A stretch of DNA of 64,000 bases from Theocolax elegans (GCA_026168455.1 CM047426.1:68043342-68107341), one strand, 5' to 3'; shown: positions 1 to 11,548, counted from the stretch's first letter. A program made the numbers and translations. The notes: generated by a model not told the origin, from the sequence alone.

Positions 1-290
1 TTGGTCTAAATTCGTGGCAATTTTCATTATACCATTTTAGTTTTATTAAGGTTAAATCAATGTTCAACATGCAAATAAATAATATTTAGTATTTATATAA
101 ATTTGTAGCACACCATGGACTAATGATTAAGAATATTTATATATTCTGGCTCGTACAGACCGTTAAAAATTTAATATAAATAATATTTAGACCGTATAAA
201 TTTATTATTTTATTTAATATTTTTAGAATTTTAAGCTATGATAGTACTGTGAACATCAGTAATTCATACCTGACCAGATCTCATAAAACT
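1..290. other. AT-rich sequence, no feature seen
   Basis: No ORF of note, no repeat shared with the rest of the window and no RNA gene recognised. Confidence 0.6.
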
Positions 291-445
291 TGAGCCAATT
301 TTAAAAGGGAAGTACTTGAGATTCGGGATATGGATCTTATCCTAATTTTGGTATATCTTTAGTAATATAAAAATACAAAGAAAGTTAAGTTATTACTTGT
401 CAATGGCCACTTTTACGAAAGATATGCGACATTTAATAATAATTT
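291..445 (+). repeat. dispersed repeat, copy 1
   Basis: This block (gggaagtacttgag..., ..tggatcttatccta.., ..gtcaatggccactttta..) recurs in the same orientation at 46226-46375 with scattered substitutions and small indels. No ORF. The SINE fragment follows directly, so the two may have moved or been duplicated together. Family not recognised. Confidence 0.7.
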
Positions 446-457
446 CAATTATAACTA

Positions 458-558
458 CATGTGCTTTGTTTACAGACACACCGTTCACCTCCGTCGCTGA
501 TTAGCCCTGGCAACATAAATAGAGCGACGTTAAATAACAAAAAAAAAAAAAAAAAAAA
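458..558 (+). mobile_element. SINE fragment, 5' truncated
   Basis: Matches the 3' two fifths of the complete SINE at 27456-27655, including cctccgtcgctgattagc and the gagcgacg(t/c)taaa box, and ends in a run of about 18 A. The tRNA-like head is missing, as expected of incomplete reverse transcription. Confidence 0.75.
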
Positions 559-594
559 TTATAATTACTTCTAATTTATGTGTATATTATATAA

Positions 595-1998
595 TATCGG
601 TCTCTCCGAACTAAATGCTTTATATTTGAATAAAGTAGGCCTATCGTACTCTTTGTCCACTATGGTTGGTGGAATTTCCCAGAGCACGGCCTTTTAAAAT
701 AATTAAAGGCGTTTCGTCCTCGATCTCCAGCTTGGATTCCTCAGTAAGGAACTGGAGATCTTACCTTAGACGCCTGTCGCAAGATGAACCGCGACGCCAG
801 CTAGATGTTCTGCGGCTATATATATAGAAAAGAGACGACGATCTCTCCAACGAGTGTAGAGAGATAGTCGTCTCCATCTGGTGGTGGGAAAAACCACCAG
901 CCAGAGTGCGACGTATTAGACCAAGTCGCAAGTTATTTGAAATAAAATGAATTTATCGTTCGGTGATATGTATATGTGTAAATTATATAATATCGGTCTC
1001 TCCGAACTAATGCTTATATTAGAATAAGTAGGCCTATCGTACTCTTTGTCCACTATGGTTGGTGGAATTTCCCAGAGCACGGCCTTTTAAAATAATTAAA
1101 GGCGTTTCGTCCTCGATCTCCAGCTTGGATTCCTCAGTAAGGAACTGGAGATCTTACCTTAGACGCCTGTCGCAAGGATGAACCGCGACGCCAGCTAGAT
1201 GTTCTACGGCATATATATAGAATTTATTTGAAATAAAATGAATTTATCGTTCGGTGATATGTATATGTGTAAATTATATAATATCGGTCTCTCCGAACTA
1301 AATGCTTTATATTAGAATAAAGTAGGCCTATCGTACTCTTTGTCCACTATGGTTGGTGGAATTTCCCAGAGCACGGCCTTTTAAAATAATTAAAGGCGTT
1401 TCGTCCTCGATCTCCAGCTTGGATTCCTCAGTAAGGAACTGGAGATCTTACCTTAGACGCCTGTCGCAAGATGAACCGCGACGCCAGCTAGATGTTCTAC
1501 GGCTATATATAGAAAAGAGACGACGATCTCTCCAACGAGTGTAGAGAGATAGTCGTCTCCATCTGGTGGTGGGAAAAACCACCAGCCAGAGTGCGACGTA
1601 TTAGACCAAGTCGCAAGTTATTTGAAATAAAATGAATTTATCGTTCGGTGATATGTATATGTGTAAATTATATAATATCGGTCTCTCCGAACTAAATGCT
1701 TTATATTAGAATAAAGTAGGCCTATCGTACTCTTTGTCCACTATGGTTGGTGGAATTTCCCAGAGCACGGCCTTTTAAAATAATTAAAGGCGTTTCGTCC
1801 TCGATCTCCAGCTTGGATTCCTCAGTAAGGAACTGGAGATCTTACCTTAGACGCCTGTCGCAAGATGAACCGCGACGCCAGCTAGATGTTCTGCGGCTAT
1901 ATATATAGAAAAGAGACGACGATCTCTCCAACGAGTGTAGAGAGATAGTCGTCTCCATCTGGTGGTAGGAAAAACCACCACCCAGAGTGCGACGTATT
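595..1998 (+). repeat. ~395 bp tandem repeat of structured units
   Basis: Four copies begin at 595, 991, 1282 and 1676 with tatcggtctctccgaac. Lengths are 396, 291, 394 and 323 bp. Copy 2 lacks about 105 bp and copy 4 is cut where unrelated sequence starts at 1999. Copies are nearly identical. Each full unit holds a row of inverted repeats: TCGG/CCGA, CCTTT/AAAGG, CTCCAG/CTGGAG, GTCGC/GCGAC, GAGACGAC/GTCGTCTC, TGGTGGT/ACCACCA and TGCGAC/GTCGCA. The short ORF at 1353-1544 is not preserved across copies and is probably chance. The 18-A run of the SINE ends about 37 bp upstream. Confidence 0.85.
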
Positions 1999-2056
1999 GG
2001 TGGTTAGATTATTGGCCAAGACCACTGTTGATGTTATGCCTTAAAATACATGAAAA

Positions 2057-2245
2057 TTAGTGATTATGAGCTTTATGCACATCATTGGCATTGGCAATAA
2101 AGAATGTGTTCGTTGGCATTTGTAGTCGTAGTAAAATGTCATACTGTATTTTCCAGAAACCGGGACCCAGAATTGAATCCTGTGTGACCCCCGCATTTAA
2201 TCTACTATACTCAAGTGTTGTAGTGAGATCAATTATTTTCACCAC
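2057..2245 (-). pseudogene. LINE reverse transcriptase fragment (R1/I-like)
   Basis: The 62-residue reading contains GVTQDSILGPGFWKIQYD, a close match to the GxPQGSxLGPxLWNxxYD block of R1/I-clade reverse transcriptases. About 25 residues further, IANANDV stands where FADDV should be, so the catalytic aspartate pair is damaged. Nothing else of the element is readable on either side. It is on the opposite strand to the endonuclease piece at 2399-2776, so the two are separate insertions. A dead fragment; clade assignment is from motif memory only. Confidence 0.7.
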
Positions 2246-2398
2246 AATTTTTTCAGTTACGGTAAGTGGAGTGCCAAAAGAGGGGCTCTTATGGTTACTT
2301 TTGGATAATTCACTCGGGGGTGCTTAACCCGGATGATATTCAAAAATTAAGAGGATTGGGTGAAGGCAGCGGCGAGAGCAACTATGACTCTTTTAAGT

Positions 2399-2776
2399 TG
2401 TAGTTGATCGATGAGCCCATAATTACAATAGAGAATCGATTATACAAACCCAATCTCTTCATATTGAATGAGGTTTAGGCTCTCGTAGTCGACATAACTG
2501 TCTGCTATGAGAAAGAGGATTATTTAATTCAGGGTCACGACGTGAAAATAACTAAATACATACCGATTCTAGATGAAATAGAAAGTATGTTTCATCGCGA
2601 CGCAGCTAGGGTTATACCCATGGTGATCCTGAAGAGTGGACCCGTTCCTATACACACGCGTGAGTCGTTAGGAACACTTGAAAGACCCAAAAAGGATTGA
2701 CTTACAATGTCCATGATCGCATCAAGAAGCTCTACCATTATAATATGCAAATTCATGGACTACGACGCAGAAAAAT
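2399..2776 (+). pseudogene. R2-type LINE C-terminal endonuclease fragment
   Basis: One frame read through two stops gives KPNLFILNEV, a stop, then ALVVDITVCYEKEDYLIQGH, followed by DVKITKY. This is the KPDLx-VVDxxV-E-H-K-KY pattern of the restriction-like endonuclease (RLE) at the C-terminus of R2-clade non-LTR retrotransposons, with D of the PD pair changed to N. A further match is the proline-rich stretch after the KY motif. The reading ends near 2776. The reverse transcriptase that should precede it is not recognisable. A second, different RLE piece lies at 4384-4700. Confidence 0.65.
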
Positions 2777-2779
2777 GAA

Positions 2780-3585
2780 AAATAAAACATAAAAAGAAAG
2801 AAATATAGTATTAAACACAATCAATTTCATCCACTCTGATTTTTAATCTAGTTGTAAATAAATTAATTTTAATTCCAACTTCTATAAATAGATAAGTAAT
2901 TTAATTTCAATATAACAGTTCTGCTTTAAATGACGTTGTTTATATCCCCAGCCCAAGGAGCGCAGCAACAGACGTTGGGAATTAAGCCGGCTTATACAAC
3001 GTGCGAGCTGATGAGAATCCCGCAACATCAATTTCTGACCTCTTTCGAGAAGAGCGCGCTGGTGTGAGTCGCATGGAACCTTCTTGTAATAATAGAATGA
3101 CGTCATAGGGCGAATGCCTCTATGCGGCTTTCCCCGGTAATATCAAGCAATATACACCATAGATAAATTTTTCCTTTGTACTGAAAAAGATACAACTCTA
3201 TTTACTAATTTTACCAACTCGTTGGCAGGAACCTGGCAGAGTGTATGAAGTAAATAGAAATTCTTAATGTTATCTGTATGACAATTATTATTCAATACTT
3301 TGTTATGTTTTATTCGTTATTATTTATTTATATTACACCTGTTAAGTTTTACCAATCCAGAAGTTTTCTGGGTCAGTTCGATTAATTGCAGGTAGTAGTT
3401 GATCCCTTGGCTCAAAGGTGGTTTCAAAACCATCAAGTGTCTACCTTCTCTCTTCGTGGTGAGTGCCGGTTGCCAATCTTTGGACCGGTAGCTAACGGGG
3501 GAGGATAGCGCGCAACATCGCGTTAGGGTCTCGGAAGCATGCAGTCCATGCAAGTGATCATCCGGCTTTCTTGTTTCTCGTGTTC
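2780..3585. other. unassigned sequence with GC-richer islands
   Basis: Two islands, about 2925-3130 and 3370-3590, are richer in GC than the surroundings and each holds a minus-strand reading of 74-89 codons (2882-3106 and 3320-3589). I recognise neither protein. They may be tails of LINEs, given the neighbours. The rest is AT-rich. Confidence 0.4.
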
Positions 3586-3814
3586 CCACATTTTTAAAAA
3601 AAAATAAACATTTGCTATCAACAGTAACATTACAATTACCTTAATTTTAGTCATAGCTAGGGTGGAAAGTATCTTTCAAGAGCTCTATGCAGCTGTAAAA
3701 TTTATAATTTATGTTTGGAGTACATTTATCGTAGTAATCGGCACCTGACTACAGCGCCATTCCAAGCCTCGAAATCGAGCGGCTATCGACGGAGGCTATA
3801 GCTCCGACATCTCC
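3586..3814 (+). mobile_element. truncated copy of the right end of foldback element C
   Basis: Matches 11740-11968: taaacatttgct, the tagtcatagctaggg block, gcacctgactacagcgccat, and the end block ggctatagctccgacatc. It ends CTCC at 3814 followed by TTAA at 3815-3818, as the full element does. It contains the inner hairpin half (D) as well, so D was already part of some C copies. Confidence 0.8.
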
Positions 3815-4383
3815 TTAATGAGTAGAGGTACCTAGGAGTAAACATTAGCCCGCTAGGTTTGAGGAAGGTTAGCCCGTGTTTGGAAGCTGAATTACAACGC
3901 ATAATGCAAGCCTCGCTAAAATCAAAAAAGCCTATTGGTGTTGCCTGACTGCACAATAAAAATCCTATGTCAACTAGACCTTTAACTTCGAGCTACCCTA
4001 CAAAGGTTTCCAAGGATGTCCCGGTTGTCTATTCCTAAGCCTTCTGCAGGTATGGCAGACTCGGAATTCCTTTTCTTGCAATAACCATTCCCGATCTGAT
4101 GCACAACCGAATCATACACATGAAGGACTCGTCCTTTAGATCGCAAAGATCGCTTATGAGTCGGGCTACGTTTTGAATATGAGCCACTGGACCAACTGAG
4201 TATTGATCCATAATGAAAAGAGATTCAACAGCTCAAAACATTCGTGGATCGATGTGGGTAGCCTTAGAGTATCGGGTAGGGATTACAACCAGTACCATCA
4301 TACCCGCATTAATTGTCTTTCAATAAGAGTCCCTACATCGAAGCCAGAGACTCACTCATACTACCATAAAATTCCGAGCGGGT

Positions 4384-4700
4384 TTGAACTGTACCAAGAC
4401 TGCCGCACATGTTATCCAATCCTATTTCCGTACTCATGGGGGCAGGGTTAAGCAGCACCATGCAGTTTGGAAAATCCTGGCCGATCATGTGCGAGCACGC
4501 AAGATTCAAGTGCACGTGGAACCCTATCTTAGGACACTTAAAGGACTAAGGAAACCAGACCTTGTTGTAGCCGATGGAGAAAAAGGCTTTATTGTGGAAC
4601 GTTAGTAGAGATGCGCTCGAAGACAGTCATAAAAGGAACGAGGAAAAGTATAACATCGCCGCAGTAAAACAGGAAGCTGCAAGGATGGAGGAGTATGGGG
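4384..4700 (+). pseudogene. R2-type LINE endonuclease fragment with zinc-knuckle-like end
   Basis: The first 73 codons (to 4605) read HGGRVKQHHAVWKILADHV, then VEPYLRTLKGLRKPDLVVAD. R2-clade proteins have a similar order: a C-x-H-x-x-R-x-x-R-H-N knuckle, a (L/V)EP stretch, then the KPDLV endonuclease motif. Here the PD pair is intact. The frame stops at 4605, just where the VVDV strand should follow. A related frame downstream (EDSHKRNEEKYNIAAVKQEA, about 4620-4680) looks like continuation after a frameshift. Separate from the copy at 2399-2776 by its better preserved motif. Confidence 0.65.
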
Positions 4701-5833
4701 CAGTGTTTTGGGAAGACAGGGGGTTTTAGTGGGTACACCCATTTATGCAGAGTTCCACATACCCCGGGATCCTATATTCGGGTCCTGGATTGGCATACGT
4801 CAAGAATTTATCACTGTTCAAAAAATATATAAATAAATAAATACATAACCGTCTTTATAGTTCTTTGTTTTAGTTCTTCTATGACGCCGTATTACTGACA
4901 AAGAAAGAAAAAACGCGATGAGCTACGAAGTGAAGAAGAGAGCTTATGAATTGTAGAAGATGACAAATAAATAATATAAAAGCCCACTTATGGTGCCTAT
5001 ATTTATCCCTTACTGCTTAATAGTAAACATATTTTTATTATTATTATTTTTTTTATTACTTTTATAACTATTAAATTCTATTAATTAACTATTTCACTAC
5101 TATGATAAACTATTATGATCATTAGCAAATGAATAAATAATAAATAATGTTAATTTCAGCGCGAATTTAAAGAAAATACAAAAGGTTTACACATAGAAAA
5201 TAAACAGTTTTAATATACCGTTCAATTGAGTTAACAATAAAGGTTTCTACCTGTTGGAATGTGTATAACGGACGTGTTCGAGCCTGTTTTGCTGCACATG
5301 AATTTACCGTGTTACACATATAAAACCCAGATACCGTGATTTCTATTAAATAATATGTGTAGTTGACGACGGAAAATCTCAGAGTTCGATCGAGTGATCC
5401 TTCCTTCCTCTAAAAACCCTTCGAAAGGGATACAATGCAATTCCCAAACGGACGAATAGTCAGTCTATCTTGACACCTCATACAGCGTGAATCTCTTCTC
5501 GGCTTCGATTAGTTTGACGAGTTAGTGCCTCTGTTATATACAGTATTTCGAATTATACTGGATTTTTGCTACGGTTAACATGTACCGTATTTAACGCGTA
5601 TTTCGATGATTAGGTCGCGAATAGAGATTTCTAGTGTGATCTCTTGCTGAATCAGTCTTGCTGCATCAGCTAATAGTGTGATGGATCATCACATTATTTA
5701 TTGATTGTAACATGTGGCCGGTTCACGGAGTCGAGTTAGCCTCCTCCTAACGTAAATTCACGCAATCGATCCCTAGATCGATTCAATATTTAACTTATAC
5801 ACACACATACATACACATAACTCGCACCTTTAC
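4701..5833. other. AT-rich sequence, no gene seen
   Basis: Contains no reading frame or repeat I can name. A moderately GC-richer stretch lies at 5240-5780 without recognisable coding content. Confidence 0.55.
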
Positions 5834-6404
5834 TTAAGGGGATGTCGGAGCCATAGCCTCCGTTGATAGCCTCTCGATCTTGAGGCTTCGAAATGTGTTG
5901 TAGTCAGGTGTCGATTTCTACGATAAAGGTACCCCGCGTAAAAAAAATTATGTTTATCTAAACTTTATATAAAGTTAAAGTTTGGAGAAAGTTCATATCA
6001 ACGTGTCCAACGCGACATTCCCAAACTTGTAAAAATGTTAATTAAGGGGGTGCCATACTCAAAAATTACCGACAAAGCGGAGATAATTCAGTAAACTGCA
6101 GTGTACTAGTAGCGCCATCATACGTATATAATATTACTATTTCATATTGAAAGCGTAGATGGCGCTATCAGTATACTAATAGGTTATAACTTACTTGGCT
6201 AAGAATAATAACAATATATACAATAATATTAATAATAATACTCATATTTAGAGTTGGTAATAAGGTTGGTAATAAAAATTTTCAACCTTATGTTTTACAC
6301 CGAAATCAAATAAATGGGATTAAATACTCATGAGTTGGTATATCATAATTGAATACATCAATTATCAAACAATTATAGCCATCTATTTTGAACCAAAATC
6401 CTAC

Positions 6405-7046
6405 TATCTGAATTGAATACTCGTATGAGTTGGTAATAATATAGTACTTATCGATAATGGTGCGAAAATCGTTTTTCGAACGAGTGAAAATTTTATAATT
6501 AGAGCAAAGCAATAAAGATACTCGCTGAGTTGAAAAACATCTGTTACCCGTGCATCGAACTATATTTTTTGATACATAAGGTGTATTTGCAATTTTTAAA
6601 AAACAAACAGTGCGTAAATCCCATTTTGCATACTTTGTATTGAAGACAATTTGTTACAATGCTACTTACTAGTTTATTATAATTGAATAAACGTGGATAA
6701 TTAATCAATTGTAGCAACTTATTCTGCACCAAAATCCAACTATCTGGATTGAGCACTCATAAAATGAGTTGGTAAATAAGTTTTAACTATTTTAAAATGT
6801 TTAACCCTATATTTTATACCAAAATCCAATTATTTGGATTGAATACTCGTATGAGTTGGTAATAATATAGTACTTATCGATAATGGTGCGAAAATCGTTT
6901 TTCGAACGAGTGAAAATTTTATAATTAGAGCAAAGCAATAAAGATACTCGCTGAGTTGAAAAACATCTGTTACTCGTGCATCGAACTATATTTTTTGATA
7001 CATAAGGTGTATTTGCAATTTTTAAAAACAAACAATGCGTAAATCG
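6405..7046. repeat. 426 bp-spaced direct repeat within element A
   Basis: A block of about 220 bp starting gaatactcgtatgagttggt occurs at 6415 and again at 6841 with only a few differences, through cgaaaatcgtttttcgaacg to acaa(a)caatgcgtaaatc. Between and before them are degraded shorter copies of the actcatgagttggtaataa motif (6270-6330, 6740-6780). Confidence 0.8.
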
Positions 7047-7059
7047 CACCGCAAATACC

Positions 7060-8110
7060 TACCTACCGGAATAACTAATCGATTACCTATTTAAACCTAC
7101 CTACCCATATAACTAAAGCCCTTCCTTATATCTGACTACCCGCACTGTATCTAAATCCTACCTACCCTTACAATTCTAATAGCCCATCCCAAGTCGCACT
7201 AAAACACACTGGCACTGGCCAATACACGTTATCCGGAAGGTGGAATGAACCTAGCAGAACTCAGCTTATCTTCAGGTCCGTCTAGGCACCTGTTGAGGAA
7301 GGTTGATGAAGCAGTAAACACAGGGGTTCCCAATAGCCTGACATGCACGGAGAGGTTGATCTGGAAGCTGTCAGCAGTTCATAGCCAGAGTGAAGAGAGC
7401 TACCCTCGATTCAGGGTATCCGGAGTCAGCAGGCATGTAGCCAGTTCACTGTAGAAATAATACCATCTATTTTAGCGTATGCTAGTAGTATGTGAGGACA
7501 AGGATAACAGAAGCACATACAGATGTATCTTAATATTATTGCCGTATCTTTATATTACAGCTGTATGGTAGGAGAGACAAGGCTAAAGTGAGGTTATGTT
7601 AGCGGTTACAAACTGTATGTACAGCAGATATGCCAATAATATATTTATGAAGATGCATACTAGCGCAAGCCCAAAAAGTAAGTAATTACCTGAAGCAATA
7701 CATGGGATAGCTATGGCAACTTGGGTGTTCGACGTCATTAAGCAGGGCAGAGGCGGCTCCGGGTAAAGACGTTGGCGGCGCAGCGCGGTCGACATAGCGC
7801 CTGAAACTTATTAAGCGCAGTACTCATTAGTTGACGGACGAAGATTATACACAAGATTATTACCTGAAGGAAGTAGCAGCAGCGATGTACGGGCGAAGAG
7901 GATATCAGCATGCAGCAGGATACCAGCTGAGCCACAAAGAGACGCGCGATCGAGACCGAGCTATGCGCATGCGCGCATGAAGATTCGCAGCAATCGGGAA
8001 CCACAAGGAGTGGCTCTGCAGTGCAGCGTGAACAGATAGCAACTGACACATTAAATGCTGTGACCGACAATACTGATATGAAAGTGCTAAACAAAATTTT
8101 TTGTGCAATA
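7060..8110. other. cargo-like segment of element A, function unknown
   Basis: First comes a pyrimidine-rich stretch of degenerate ctacctaccc words (7060-7180). Then a GC-richer stretch with a 69-codon plus-strand reading (7245-7454), and a second CpG-richer stretch (7735-8000) with overlapping minus-strand readings. I do not recognise any of these proteins and doubt they are coding. Base composition differs from the AT-rich arrays on both sides, which would fit captured DNA. Confidence 0.4.
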
Positions 8111-8159
8111 TTAATATTTAATTATTTATTCAAAATAACGACTGAAATACATAGTTGAA

Positions 8160-10390
8160 ATAATTCGATACCACGATGTCAACGAACTTGACATTAGTAA
8201 AAGTCTGGACGTTTAAACAATTTTTAAATTAATCTTTTCTGAATCACTAGAACGCGAACTTGGCAGACAATTAAAAATTATCAATAAAGATGAATAAATT
8301 TTTAATAATACAAAAATTTATTTTTAATAATTAGTTTAATTATTTACCCGAAATTAATAGCATTTTCTTTATCGACTAAATCTCAGCTGATTACATAGTA
8401 GCATATTCGCAAATATTTGTTTACGTAAAATAAATCTATAACTAAATAATTTTATATCTCAGATCTCAGTATGTTACACACGCAAAATTTGATTATTATT
8501 TATTAAAAAAAAGCTGTACGCGTGAAAATAATAAAAGAGATGCCTTCATTTATCGATAATGTAAATATGTGTTAAAATTCAGACAAAATTATTCTTGAAT
8601 TTTTGAGAAAAGTCTAACCAAAAAAATGGAAAATATTCACCTCGTTGAGGTTAGATTACCACTTGTACATGGTGGTACGTCCGAGACATAGAAGCTGCGC
8701 GCAAACGTACCACGATGTCAACGGGTAGTGCGTACTATACGCAATATTTGATAATTAATTAATAAAAAAACCTGTATGCACAAAAATAAGAGAAGAGGCG
8801 CCTCTGTTTATTAATAACCAAACTATATGCTGAATTATAAATTAAAATCTTATTGCGTTTTAGCATTGTCATACCCAACATATGCAAAATTTCCAAAACG
8901 TTGAGGTTAGGTTACCTCTTATAGGTGGTTGTATGTCCGAAATCTCGACGGTGCCCGTGAACGTACCGCGATGTCAACGGGTAGTGGCTCCAATATGATA
9001 TCTGTTCTTTCAACCTCGTTGAGGTTAGGTTACTACTTGCACATGGTGGTACGTCCGAGGCATCGAAACTGCGCGCGAACGTACTACGATGTCAGCGCGC
9101 TGCGAGTTGCACACACAATCTATGATAATTAATAAAAATATAAAGCTGGATGCGAAAAAATATGAGAAGAGGCGCCTTGGTTTATTAATAACCTAACGAT
9201 GAGTTGAGTTTCAGATAAAAATGACATTGCGTTTTCGAGAAAAGTCTGACCAGAAATATAAATGCTATCCACGTCGTTGAGAATATAGTATTATATTAAC
9301 ACATGCTGGTACGTCCGAGACGTCGAAGCTGCGCGCGAACGTACCACGATGTCACCACGCTGCGAGATGCACACGTTATTTATGATAATTATTTAATGAA
9401 AATATGAAGCTAGATGCAAAAAAAAAAATATGAGAAGAGGCCCTTGTTTATTATAACCTAACGATTAGTTGAGTTTCAGATAAAAATGACATTGCGTTTT
9501 CGAGAAAGTCTGACACAGAAATATAAATGCTATCCACGTCGTTGAGAATATAGTATTATATTAACACATGCTGGTACGTCCGAGACGTCGAAGCTGCGCG
9601 CGAACGTACCACGATGTCACCACGCTGCGAGATGCACACGTTATTTATGATAATTATTTAATGAAAATATGAAGCTAGATGCAAAAAATAAGAGAAGAGG
9701 CGCTTTTATTTAGTAATAACCTAACTATATGCTGAATTTCAGATAAAAATGTCATTGCGTTTTCGAGTAAAGTCTGACCAAAAATATAAAGATTTTTCAC
9801 CTCGTTGAGAATAGATCCCACTTACTTACACATAGTAGTACGTTCGAAACGTCGAAGCTGCGCGTGAACGTACGACGATGTCAACGCGCAGCGAGTTCCA
9901 CACGCAATCTCTGATTATTAATTAATAAAAATATAAAGCTGGATGCAAAAAATAAGAGAAGAGGCGCCTTTATTTATTAATAACCTAATTATATGCTGAT
10001 TTTGAGATAAAAATATAAAAATTTTTCACCTCGCAGACGTTATAGGATTACACTTATACATGGCGGTACGTCCGAGACATCGAGCGTGCGCGCGAACGTA
10101 CCACGATGTCAACACGCTGCGAGATGCAAACGTTATTTATGATAATTATTTAATAAAAATATAAAGCTGGATGCAAAAAATAAGAGAAGAGGCGCCTTTA
10201 TTTATTAATAACCTAACCATATTCTGATTTTTAGATAAAAATGTCATTGCGTTTTCGAGTAAAGTCTGACCAAAAATATATAGACTTTCCACCTCGTTTA
10301 GGTTAGGTTACCACTTGTACATGGTGGTACGTCCAACATATCGAATGTGCGCGCGAACGTACCACGATGATCAACGCTTGTGACGTTTCA
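8160..10390. repeat. satellite-like array, unit ~262 bp, inside element A
   Basis: The landmark agaagagg(cgcc) recurs at about 8793, 9165, 9433, 9693, 9957 and 10185, giving spacings near 262 with one long and one short unit. Each unit has a CpG-rich part (ggtacgtccgagac...gcgcgaacgtacc, a hairpin with GGTACGT/ACGTACC arms) and an AT-rich part with tttcagataaaaatg and gttttcgag. Two units (9165 and 9433 region) are almost identical. The subterminal sequence at 10675-10960 has diverged versions of the same words in both orientations, so the array probably grew from the element's own end. Confidence 0.85.
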
Positions 10391-11100
10391 AAAACTTTAG
10401 CGATTTTTAAATTTATGTTTTTGTATTGCCACAACGCTACCTTCACAGTCAATAATGAATTATCAATGTTTTCTTTTAAAATATCATCATGAAAATTGTG
10501 TTTTTTAAAATAAATTTTAGCGATAATAATTTTATAAGCAATGTGTTCTTTGAGGTGCAGCGTACCTAGCGCCACCTGACGTAACTATTTGAAGTAGAAT
10601 ATCGTAATTATGTTTTTAATGTTATTTATGGTAATATAATCTACAATAATTATTGCTAATTCAATTAATTTAGAGAGAACGGGCGCCTTGGGATTGCCGT
10701 AGACTATTGTTGTGCAAAATTTCAGTAATTAATATTCTCACGTTTTCGAGAAAACCCCGACCAAAAAATATTGAAATGGTCACGTTTACTTCATATTTTT
10801 TGTAAGACTTTTCTCGAAAAAGCAATGAATTTCAGTCTGAAACTTTGCACAGAGATGCATCTTTTGTAAATGCAGGCGCCCGTTCTCATATTTTTGCATC
10901 TGGTGATTTTGCTTATGAATAATTAATGGATTATTAGATTTTCTCGGTCGGTAAGGTAGGGAGGATAAATGTTGAGTATGGCACCCCCTTAAGCATTTGT
11001 ATAAAGTTTATACAAACTTAAAATAATGTCTTAGGTAAGATTAAAAATATTATTTTTGAACTTGTGAAATTTGCATTAATAATAATAAAAAAAAATTTAT

Positions 11101-11160
11101 TCCGAGATTCGAACCTCCGATCTTCTACTTCGAAGTCTCTCGCTCTACTAACTGAGCTAT
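11101..11160 (-). pseudogene. tRNA-like sequence, left arm of foldback C
   Basis: Read on the minus strand it has an A-box-like GCTCAGTTAGTAGAGC (a good D arm) and a B-box-like GGTTCGAATC. The anticodon arm is replaced by the palindrome ACTTCGAAGT and the T stem is poor, so it is not a working tRNA. It pairs with its mirror copy at 11264-11331. Confidence 0.6.
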
Positions 11161-11263
11161 TTTATTGTTTATGTTATTAAGTTACATTCAGGTTATAAAG
11201 TTGGAAACATGTTTCAATTGTTCTTTATAACCAAAAGTTAATATTATGACATAAACAATAAAA

Positions 11264-11331
11264 ATGGCTCAGTTAGTAGAACGAGAGACTTCGAAGTAGA
11301 AGATTGGAGGTTCGAATCTCGGGATAAATTT
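11264..11331 (+). pseudogene. tRNA-like sequence, right arm of foldback C
   Basis: Inverted copy of 11101-11160 with the same A-box- and B-box-like words. The D stem here is weakened (GAAC for GAGC). The two copies face away from the palindrome centre at about 11204. Confidence 0.6.
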
Positions 11332-11548
11332 TTTTTTTTATTATTATTAATTCAAATTTCACAAGTTCAAAAATAATATTTTTAATCTTACCTAAGGCAT
11401 TATTTTAAGTTTGTATAAACTTTATACAAATGCTTAATTAAGATTTTTCCAAGTTTGGAATGTCGCGTTGGACACGTTGATATGAACTTTCTCCGAACTT
11501 TAACTTTATATAAAGTTTAGATAAACATAATTTTTTTTTACGCGGGAC

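Larger units (their letters stand above)
6046..10988. mobile_element. element A: 4.9 kb TTAA-flanked transposon without transposase
   Basis: Terminal inverted repeats GGGGGTGCCATACTCAA (6046) and TTGAGTATGGCACCCCC (to 10988), with TTAA on both sides (6042-6045, 10989-10992). Inner inverted blocks include attaccgac/gtcggtaa and a gcgccatc...gatggcgc pair near 6113-6165. No transposase reading is found. Inside are direct repeats (6405-7046), a unique-looking segment (7060-8110) and a ~262 bp array (8160-10390). Element B at 51171-52229 shares the ends and inner motifs. Most likely a non-autonomous element enlarged by array growth. Confidence 0.85.

Noticed and set aside
1080..1140. Hammerhead-like core on the minus strand of the ~395 bp repeat (CTGAGGA ... 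GAAAC)
   Set aside because: The boxes are in the right order, but stem II starts with an A-C mismatch, the cleavage position after stem III is G, and no stem I forms.
1353..1544. 63-codon ORF in the tandem repeat
   Set aside because: Other copies of the repeat break the frame, and the DNA is better explained by hairpins.
3008..3015. CTGATGAG word, typical of hammerhead ribozymes
   Set aside because: No GAAA follows at a distance that allows stem II, so there is no core.
7738..8108. Overlapping minus-strand ORFs of 118 and 67 codons
   Set aside because: Two frames are open at once in CpG-rich DNA, with no known motif; probably composition.
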